Assembly (NCBI GenBank): GCA_964570765.1
Contig: CAZMZF010000011.1
Location: forward strand, 18,728-82,727
Source: CAZMZF01 sp964570765
GTDB taxonomy: Bacteria > Zixibacteria > MSB-5A5 > RBG-16-43-9
Direction of reading: 5' to 3'
DNA: 64,000 nt
Notes under the pieces: model-generated
Database searches by the model: none
Told to the model about the DNA's origin: nothing
Seen by the model: only the letters and a program-made list of their open reading frames with translations
Position numbers and translations under genes: made by a program
Shown: in pieces, positions 38,089 to 44,808 of the stretch
Layout: the number at the start of each line of letters is the position of its first letter
Numbering within the stretch: the first letter of the stretch is position 1

Positions 38089-41043
38089 ATGGGCACACAA
38101 AAAGACCAGATACCTCGCCTAACTCTCTTTTTCCGCTATCTTGTTCTCACGGTGATGACCCTTGTTCTTACCGCAATGGTAATTGCCTCCTTTTGGATGG
38201 TTCATCAGTGGGTACGTTATATGGACGTTCACCCCGGACTCTGGGTATACAATATCGACAACTATGGAAATTTGTGGAGCGTTTTTGACATTCGGGAGAG
38301 AGGGCATGTGGTTGTTTCGGGAGTGGATTCTACGAGCGCGGCGGAAAAGGCGGGGATTCAAGCCGGGGACTCGATCCTTGCTGTTAACGGTGTAAGACTT
38401 AAAGAGAAGCCGCAAGCTTTTTTCGGCGCCTTTGTAGGAGCAGTTCCGGGCAAGGAAATTAAACTTGAGTTTATTAGAAACGGCATTACCGAGCATCGGG
38501 TTTTGGTTTTGGAAGTTAACAATATCCTCACCTCTCCAATAGGTTATCTGGGTGTTTATTATCGTTGGTTGACTCCGGACATAGCCGATAGTTTGGGTCT
38601 GAAATCTACCACGGGGGTACTGGTGGATCGGGTCGAATCCGGAACCGCGGCGGATAAAGCCGGGCTAAAAGCTGGGGATGTTCTTTTGGGGTTCGATGGA
38701 AAGCTGTTCACAACACCCGACGATTTCAGTCGTCTAGTAGATGCTAAACCCGGTAAGAAAGTAGAAATCGAACTGCTAAGAAACGGCGATACGTTAACAG
38801 CAGACGCCACACTGGGGAAAAGGCCTCCCCTGGGTTGGAACTACCTGGGTTTCCAGTTCCGAGGAACTGCGCGTACACTTGCGCTGGCCTTCTACTTACC
38901 CCTCTTACTACTCACACTTCTTTTTCTCGTAGTAGGAGCGTCGATCGGCTGGCTCAAACCCCGGGACCCAGTCGCTTTCCAATGCTCCCTCTGGTTCTTA
39001 TGCTGGGTGGCACCGTGTGTTATGTTCTTCATAAATATGCCTCTTCAGGCCTCCTGGCCCGATTGGGCCTTAGCAGGAGTTTTCTGCGGTGGTATCCTCT
39101 CGGTCGGACTGATGGCCCCGTTGACTCTGCGTGTATTTTCCATCTTTCCCACCCGTTCAAGCCTGGGTAAGGTGCTCTGGAAGTGGCAATGGGCTGCTTT
39201 TCTGTTCTCAGGTCTCTACTCTTTCTCATCGTCTGCAGACTTTCTCACCGGGCTTTACGGCTGGAAATCAACCTGGCTTTTTGCTAACCCGTTGGCCCAG
39301 TTTTTCGTGAACATGGAGGAAGGGTTCGTTTCAGTTGTTGTGTTGCTTATGGGTTCACTTCTTATTGCCCAACGGATTGAGACCCGTCACCGCCCTCAGA
39401 CCCGACTCAAGATCATCGAATTTAGCCTTGTTCTGGGTCTACTGGGGATGATCGTCTATCTGGTCCCACGGACGATGTTTGGAATTACGTCTGAATCCTG
39501 GCGTCCCGCACACGGCTTTTTGAGTTTGTATCTCCCCATAGTCTTGTTTAGCGCTATTCCGCTCTCTTTTGCCTATTCTATTCTTGCCCGCAAGGTTTTT
39601 GGTATTCGCTTCATTATCCGGAAAGGTCTCCAGCATCTTCTTTTATCAAAAGGAGCACTTTTGCTCGAAGGGATAATTATCTTTCTCATCGTCTGGCAGG
39701 CTATTGGGAAAGGAGGCTCTCGTCTGGCTGGCTCACCCATTGCTGCAAGCGGCGTGGCTGTGGCGAGTGCGGTTTTAATGATGGGAACTTTGAGTCGGGT
39801 TAATCGCAAGATTATGCCCGCCATTGACCGCAGATTTTTTAGGGAAACTTTAGATGTGAGGCACCTGCTTTTAAAGCTAGGCGATCAGTTGTCTGAGTTT
39901 CGAGAGAAGGAAAAGATTCTGAAGCGGACAGCAGTAACGGTGCTAAAAGCTTTACATCCTTTAAGGGTTGTCTTGCTTTTAAAAGAAGCACAGACCAGGG
40001 ATATAAAATGTGTTCTGGACTTGAAAAATGGCACAAGTCGGTTGGCTTCCATTGAAGACTTGGAAAAAGAGGTAGTGTCTAATCCATCCCTTGAGCTTAA
40101 GTCTAAAGATTCGGTGATTAAGCAGATGGAACAAGGCAAGTCGTGGTTAGCTGTTTACCCTGAGAAACTTGACCCTGAGAATGAAGAAGAGAGAAAGTTA
40201 CTTGAGCTTAACTGTGAGCTATTGATTGGACTTCAGGGAAGCTCAGGTCTTATTGGGGTAATGGGCTTGGGAGCTAAGCTTTCAGAAGAGCCTTTCAGTG
40301 GGGAGGATAAGGAGCTTTTGCTTACTGTTGCCAGACAGATGGGGATGGCTTTAGAGAATGCAGAGCTATTAGAGGTGGCAAAACGAGAAGCAGAGCTTTC
40401 CCGAGACTTAGAGATAGCCAAACAGGTTCAGCAGAACCTTTTCCCTAAGAAGTTACCCTCAGTCCCTGGTTGGGAGTTTGCCGGGATTTGTCGCTCAGCT
40501 CGTGCAGTAGGAGGGGATTATTACGACATCTTTGAGGTTGTTCCAGGCAAGGTTCTTTTAGCCTTAGGAGATGTCTCAGGAAAAGGTTTAGGAGCTTCAC
40601 TCCTTATGGCAAGTGTCCATTCTGCCATTCGCAGTCGGTCTGGGATCTCTTTAGATGACCCCTCAAAGCTGATTGTAGAACTAAACCACCATCTTTTATC
40701 CTCAACTTCACCTGAAACATTTGTCACCCTGTTTTTGGGTTTGATTGATCTTGAAACCGGAAAGCTTCAATATGTGAACTGCGGACACCCAGCCCCTATA
40801 CTGCTGTGCCAGGAAGGAAAAAAACAGGAAAGGCTTACCATAGGTGGCCCGATTTTAGGCATTTTAGATGGAGTTCCTTATATAAAAGGCGAGCATTACC
40901 TGAGGGATGGGGATGTTTTAGTCTTATTCAGCGATGGGGTAACTGAGGCTACCAATCAGAAAGAAGAGATGTTTGAGGAGGAAAGACTTTTGCAGGTGGT
41001 AAGTGATACAGCTATTTCAGAACCTCAGCTATTCTGGATATGA
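38089..41043 (+). CDS. Membrane protein with two PDZ domains, GAF domain and SpoIIE/PP2C-type phosphatase, late frameshift
   Basis: A 984-residue frame. It has a TM helix at about 12-38; PDZ-like domains at about 60-130 (VDSTSAAEKAGIQAGDSILA) and 155-240 (VESGTAADKAGLKAGDVLLG); several TM helices at about 260-520; a GAF-like region at about 600-760; and a SpoIIE-type serine phosphatase from about 775 (QQNLFPKKLPSVPGWEFAG, ARAVGGDYYDIFE, GDVSGKGLGASLLMA, LVLFSDGVTEATN). The frame ends early at 41043; shifting frame at about 41015-41025 continues SAILDMIFKSVDSFATGCEQ then ADDISAVVIHRL to a stop at 41121-41123, the expected PP2C end. Phosphatases of this kind act in partner-switch signalling. 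Base use changes near 39,840. Confidence 0.85.
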   Translation: MGTQKDQIPRLTLFFRYLVLTVMTLVLTAMVIASFWMVHQWVRYMDVHPGLWVYNIDNYGNLWSVFDIRERGHVVVSGVDSTSAAEKAGIQAGDSILAVNGVRLKEKPQAFFGAFVGAVPGKEIKLEFIRNGITEHRVLVLEVNNILTSPIGYLGVYYRWLTPDIADSLGLKSTTGVLVDRVESGTAADKAGLKAGDVLLGFDGKLFTTPDDFSRLVDAKPGKKVEIELLRNGDTLTADATLGKRPPLGWNYLGFQFRGTARTLALAFYLPLLLLTLLFLVVGASIGWLKPRDPVAFQCSLWFLCWVAPCVMFFINMPLQASWPDWALAGVFCGGILSVGLMAPLTLRVFSIFPTRSSLGKVLWKWQWAAFLFSGLYSFSSSADFLTGLYGWKSTWLFANPLAQFFVNMEEGFVSVVVLLMGSLLIAQRIETRHRPQTRLKIIEFSLVLGLLGMIVYLVPRTMFGITSESWRPAHGFLSLYLPIVLFSAIPLSFAYSILARKVFGIRFIIRKGLQHLLLSKGALLLEGIIIFLIVWQAIGKGGSRLAGSPIAASGVAVASAVLMMGTLSRVNRKIMPAIDRRFFRETLDVRHLLLKLGDQLSEFREKEKILKRTAVTVLKALHPLRVVLLLKEAQTRDIKCVLDLKNGTSRLASIEDLEKEVVSNPSLELKSKDSVIKQMEQGKSWLAVYPEKLDPENEEERKLLELNCELLIGLQGSSGLIGVMGLGAKLSEEPFSGEDKELLLTVARQMGMALENAELLEVAKREAELSRDLEIAKQVQQNLFPKKLPSVPGWEFAGICRSARAVGGDYYDIFEVVPGKVLLALGDVSGKGLGASLLMASVHSAIRSRSGISLDDPSKLIVELNHHLLSSTSPETFVTLFLGLIDLETGKLQYVNCGHPAPILLCQEGKKQERLTIGGPILGILDGVPYIKGEHYLRDGDVLVLFSDGVTEATNQKEEMFEEERLLQVVSDTAISEPQLFWI

Positions 41044-41147
41044 TATTCAAATCAGTTGATAGTTTTGCCACTGGATGTGAGCAGGCTGATGATATCTCGG
41101 CAGTTGTGATCCATAGGCTATAGTTTATCAGTTTAGGAGGGGCTTTT

Positions 41148-41339
41148 ATGTTATATCTATCTACCTATCCAAGAAAAAAGGGGTTCTGCCTTCCGGGCAA
41201 AAGAAAGTTTTTACTCCTGTTTGTGATTCCATTTATTATTCTTTTATTGAAACGTGGGGATACTAATGCCGGTGCATTTGTAAAAGGAGAGGGGATATGT
41301 AGTGCGTCCCGCGCCGGCGGCGGGATTAGCCTCGCTTAA
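41148..41339 (+). pseudogene. Truncated secreted-protein ORF running into a repeat
   Basis: A 63-residue frame with a strong ribosome site (GGAGGGG, 41135-41141) and a signal-like hydrophobic segment (FLLLFVIPFIILLL, residues ~21-34). After about residue 49 the frame enters the repeat that starts near 41298, so the last residues (SASRAGGGISLA) are encoded by repeat sequence. It probably was the 5' end of a longer exported protein cut by the repeat. No family is recognisable. Confidence 0.5.
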
Positions 41340-41427
41340 GCGACCCTGTCCTACGGTGGCTACGAGCCAGCCCGCCCGTAGGGCGCCAGACGTAGTCTCC
41401 GTTATTAGGAAAAGGGTCGCACTACGA
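41298..41427. repeat. Dispersed repeat with CCTACGGTGGCTACG core, copy 2 (longest)
   Basis: Terminal arms GTAGTGCG (41299-41306) and CGCACTAC (41418-41425) are inverted repeats. Inside are AAGCGACCCTGTCCTACGGT, an extra GCCAGCCCGCCCGTAGGGC segment absent from the copy at 16045-16200, then ACGTAGTCTCCGTTATTAGG and AAAAGGGTCGC. Confidence 0.85.
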
Positions 41428-41485
41428 ATCCTAATCGTTATATGATATCCGTAATCCGTCATTTTTTTACAATATATGAATTGAT

Positions 41486-41547
41486 CGGAGTGCAAGAGCT
41501 TGCTCTTGCATTCTATCTAATATGCATCAGCAAGCTGATGCACTCCA
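41486..41547. repeat. Dispersed repeat, GGAGTG...CACTCC family, copy 5
   Basis: CGGAGTG at the left and CACTCCA at the right, with two inner palindromes: TGCAAGAGCTTGCTCTTGCA (41491-41510) and TGCATCAGCAAGCTGATGCA (41523-41542). It lies just downstream of the lpd stop. Confidence 0.8.
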
Positions 41548-41558
41548 TCTTTGTCTAT

Positions 41559-42956
41559 TTATAAGACATGAATTGGTCTTCCAGCGGTTTTTAGAGCGCT
41601 TTCCCGAACTGCTTCGGCTAAGGTGGGATGGGCATGGATGGTTTCAATCAGGTCTTTTAGTTTAGTCCCCATCTTTATTCCCAGGGCAAGCTCAGCTATA
41701 AGGTCTGTGCCTCGATTGCCCATTATTATACATCCTAAAATTTTATCAGATTTCTCATCTGCTATTATTTTTACCATCCCTTCGGTCTCATCCTCGGCTA
41801 AGGCTCTTCCGTTGGCTATGAAGGGGAATCGGCCGGTTTTTATTTTAAAACCTTTATCTAAAGCTTCCTTTTCGGTCAAACCTGCTCCACCGATCTCCGG
41901 ATAGGTAAAGATGCATCTGGGCACCGCGGTATAGTCCATCTTTAAATTCCCACCTAAGGCATTCTCAACTGCACATTCTGCTTCCATTGAGGCTACATGA
42001 GCTAAAAGGTAGCCTCCGATGCAATCCCCGGCTGAATATATACCTTTGAGGTTGGTTCTTAAATATTCATCTACTTTTATTTTATCATTTTCCTGCTCTA
42101 TACCAATCCCTTTCAGATTTAATCCGGAGGTATAAGCCTTTCGACCTACGGAAATTAGTACTTTTTTAGATAAGATTTCGAGTTCCCCTTTCGGAGTTGA
42201 GATTTTCACTTTCCTGGTTTCAGCATCTTTTGAGTAGATACCAGTAACTTTGGATTCCGTATAGATTTTTATCCCTTCTTTTTCCCATTTCCTTCGGAGC
42301 AAAGAGACTATCTCCTCATCCTCGCCGGGAAGTATCTGGGGGAGCATCTCCACAATGGTTACCTTAGTGCCGAAGGAATGATAGAGTGAGGCAAATTCAC
42401 AACCGATATATCCACCTCCCACGATCAGAAGGGTTTTTGGCACTTCCTCAAAGGATAAAGCTTTAGTGCTGTCAACCACACCATCTAAATCTGTTCCTGA
42501 AATGGGCAGATCGATTGGAACCGAGCCGGTTGAGATCAGAATTTTATCTGCTTGTAGCTTTTCTATCCCCCCATCGGCTTTTTTTATCAATAATGTTTTC
42601 TCATCTAAGAATGATGCAGAACCTGAGATTAGATTTACCTTTCTTTCCTTCAGAAGAAATTTTACTCCATTGACCAATCTTCTCACTACCTGTTCTTTTC
42701 TCCTCATCACCTGATCCCAGTTTAAACTAGTGAAACCGGAATCTATGCCCCAGCTTGAAGATTTCTTCATAAGGGTATAAAGGTGAGCGGTAGAGGTTAA
42801 GGTTTTAGTAGGGATACAGCCGACATTTAAGCAAGTGCCGCCAACCTCCTTTTTCTCAATCAGAGTGACTTCTGCACCCAATTGAGCTCCCCTTATAGCC
42901 CCCACATACCCGGCCGGTCCTCCCCCGATTATGGCTAATTTTTCCCGATTGGACAT
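41559..42956 (-). CDS. lpd: Dihydrolipoyl dehydrogenase (E3)
   Basis: Flavoprotein that reoxidises dihydrolipoamide of 2-oxo acid dehydrogenase or glycine cleavage complexes. The 465-residue protein has the FAD-binding GGGPAGYVGAIRGAQLGAEV, the redox disulfide GGTCLNVGCIPTKTL, the NAD-binding VGGGYIGCEFASLY, the second FAD motif GIYSAGDCIGGYLLAH, and the C-terminal interface with catalytic His/Glu (AHPTLAEAVRES). No E1/E2 genes are in the window, so the parent complex is unknown. It has its own promoter upstream, divergent from the aldehyde dehydrogenase. Confidence 0.95.
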   Translation of the reverse strand: MSNREKLAIIGGGPAGYVGAIRGAQLGAEVTLIEKKEVGGTCLNVGCIPTKTLTSTAHLYTLMKKSSSWGIDSGFTSLNWDQVMRRKEQVVRRLVNGVKFLLKERKVNLISGSASFLDEKTLLIKKADGGIEKLQADKILISTGSVPIDLPISGTDLDGVVDSTKALSFEEVPKTLLIVGGGYIGCEFASLYHSFGTKVTIVEMLPQILPGEDEEIVSLLRRKWEKEGIKIYTESKVTGIYSKDAETRKVKISTPKGELEILSKKVLISVGRKAYTSGLNLKGIGIEQENDKIKVDEYLRTNLKGIYSAGDCIGGYLLAHVASMEAECAVENALGGNLKMDYTAVPRCIFTYPEIGGAGLTEKEALDKGFKIKTGRFPFIANGRALAEDETEGMVKIIADEKSDKILGCIIMGNRGTDLIAELALGIKMGTKLKDLIETIHAHPTLAEAVRESALKTAGRPIHVL

Positions 42957-42989
42957 TTAGTTCTCCTTTGATTTTTTTATCCATTCAAG

Positions 42990-43017
42990 AAAATAGTATG
43001 AGATAATTTTAAGTCAA
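42990..43017 (-). promoter_or_regulatory. Promoter candidate for lpd
   Basis: Minus strand TTGACT (43017-43012), 16-base spacer, TATTTT (42995-42990), about 30 bases before the lpd ATG at 42956; AAGGAG lies between. Confidence 0.55.
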
Positions 43018-43101
43018 GTTAAAAAGTTCAAGTTTTTTAAAAGTGCTTTGAAGATAACTCTCTTTCACTTTTTCAGATCGGTGTCGGTTTGAGTTTAATC
43101 C

Positions 43102-43130
43102 TTGACCGCAAAAATAAAGATGGTTATATT
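43102..43130 (+). promoter_or_regulatory. Promoter candidate for the aldehyde dehydrogenase gene
   Basis: TTGACC (43102-43107), 17-base spacer, TATATT (43125-43130), about 50 bases before the ATG at 43181. It is divergent from the lpd promoter in the same 224-base gap. Confidence 0.6.
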
Positions 43131-43180
43131 GATAATAAATTTCTTATGTGATTTAAAAAGAAAAAAATCCAGAGGGGAAA

Positions 43181-44611
43181 ATGGAAAAGGAATATAAGAT
43201 GTTGATAGGGGACAAATGGGTCTCCGGGGAGAAATTTTTTGAGGTTAAAAACAAATACAATCAAGAGGTGATCGGAAAAGTTCCGGAAACAAATAAGGAA
43301 AACTTTGAAAAAGCGGTTTTATCTTCGCTCGCAGGATTTAAAACCATATCAACTCTTCCAGCTCACCAGAGAGCAAAGATTTTACAGAATACCTCAGAGT
43401 TAATTGAGAAGAATAAGGAAGAGTTCACCCGGATAATCTGTCTGGAGGCTGGTAAAGCCTGGAAACATTCTTTAGTTGAGGTGGAAAGGTCTGTTCAGAC
43501 CTTTAAGTTTGCCTCTGAAGAGGCAAAGGATATTTGTGGTCATACCGTTCCTTTAGATGCCTCAGTTGGGGGAGAGAAAAGGATTGGTTTTTTTATGAGG
43601 TTTCCAGTAGGGGTGGTCGGAGCTATCTCCCCGTTCAATTTTCCCTTGAACTTAGTGGCGCATAAAGTTGCACCAGCCATTGCAGCTGGCTGTTCAGTAA
43701 TTTTAAAACCAGCCTCATTAACCCCTTTGACCTCGATAAAATTAGGGGAGATAATGCTGGAGGCAGGGCTATGCCCAGGTGGTTTGAACATAATCTTTGG
43801 CTCAGGAGGAACAGTAGGTGATTGGCTGGTTACCGATGAAAGGGTTTCTATGATAACTTTTACTGGAAGCCCGCCAGTGGGAAGAAGGATTAAAGAAAAA
43901 TCCGGGCTTAAAAAAGTTACCTTGGAGTTAGGCTCCAATTCTGCAGTGATAGTTGACCAGGATGCGGATTTAAACTTGGCTGTGGAAAGGTCTGTTATGG
44001 GAAGCTTTGCTTATGCCGGACAGATCTGCATATCGGTTCAGAGGATTTTTCTGCATAAGAAAATCTATGAAAAATTTAAAAAAGATTTCTTGGATAAAAC
44101 CTCAAAGCTTAAATTGGGTGATCCCTTAGATAAGACAATAGATGTCGGACCGATGATCACAGAAGAAGATGCTAAGAGGACTGAATCCTGGGTAAATGAG
44201 GCTGTAAAAGAGGGAGCGAAAATTTTAATCGGAGGGAAAAGGGATGGGGCTTTCTTTTATCCAACTGTTTTAGAGAATGTCAAGCCGGAGATGAAAGTAA
44301 TGGTTTTGGAGGTCTTTGCCCCGGTGGTCTGCTTTTGCCAGTTTGAAGATTTTTCAGAGGCAGTCAAGATGGTGGACAATTCGATCTACGGGCTTCAGGC
44401 AGGGGTTTTTACAGATAATATCGAAAATGCATTTCAGGCTATCAAAGGGATAAAAGTTGGTGGAGTGATAATCAATGATGTGCCAACCTATAGAGCAGAT
44501 AATATGCCTTATGGCGGGGTTAAGGAAAGCGGGATCGGAAGAGAAGGGGTAAAATTTGCGATCGAGGAGATGACCGATATTAAAATGGTCTGCTTTAACT
44601 TGAGAAAATAA
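43181..44611 (+). CDS. NAD(P)-dependent aldehyde dehydrogenase
   Basis: A 476-residue ALDH-superfamily enzyme that oxidises an aldehyde to the acid. Motifs: VVGAISPFNFPLNLVAHKVA, ILKPASLTPLTSIKL, FTGSPPVGRRI, the general base Glu in KVTLELGSNSAVIV, the catalytic Cys in YAGQICISVQRIF, and EVFAPVVCFCQFED. The ELGSNSAVIV wording is seen in lactaldehyde, succinate-semialdehyde-like and non-phosphorylating GAPDH relatives; the substrate cannot be fixed. It is alone, with its own promoter and an AGAGGGG ribosome site. Confidence 0.9.
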   Translation: MEKEYKMLIGDKWVSGEKFFEVKNKYNQEVIGKVPETNKENFEKAVLSSLAGFKTISTLPAHQRAKILQNTSELIEKNKEEFTRIICLEAGKAWKHSLVEVERSVQTFKFASEEAKDICGHTVPLDASVGGEKRIGFFMRFPVGVVGAISPFNFPLNLVAHKVAPAIAAGCSVILKPASLTPLTSIKLGEIMLEAGLCPGGLNIIFGSGGTVGDWLVTDERVSMITFTGSPPVGRRIKEKSGLKKVTLELGSNSAVIVDQDADLNLAVERSVMGSFAYAGQICISVQRIFLHKKIYEKFKKDFLDKTSKLKLGDPLDKTIDVGPMITEEDAKRTESWVNEAVKEGAKILIGGKRDGAFFYPTVLENVKPEMKVMVLEVFAPVVCFCQFEDFSEAVKMVDNSIYGLQAGVFTDNIENAFQAIKGIKVGGVIINDVPTYRADNMPYGGVKESGIGREGVKFAIEEMTDIKMVCFNLRK

Positions 44612-44653
44612 TTAGGTTATAGGTGGTAGGTAGTAGCTTAACAGATAGATAAT

Positions 44654-44782
44654 CTGGAGTGTAAACCTTTCCTACGGTGGCTACGCCAGACGTAGTCTCC
44701 GCTTATAGAACAGGTTTACCAGATAAAGCTAAAGTCTTCACCAGGATCCTGTGGACAAGACCTTGATGGCTTTATATTCCAG
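44654..44782. repeat. Dispersed repeat, GGAGTG...CACTCC family, copy 6, with a nested second-family core
   Basis: Starts CTGGAGTGTAAACC and ends GGCTTTATATTCCAG. TCCTACGGTGGCTACGCCAG plus ACGTAGTCTCCG (44670-44702) sits inside the left arm, so one family has inserted into another. The right half (AAGTCTTCACCAGGATCCTG) matches copy 1. Confidence 0.85.
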
Positions 44783-44808
44783 AGATTATCTTCAAACTGG
44801 GAAAATCA

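Noticed and set aside
38119..40727. Several minus-strand frames under the PDZ/phosphatase gene
   Set aside because: Expected shadows in the more G/C-rich region; none has a family motif or ribosome site.
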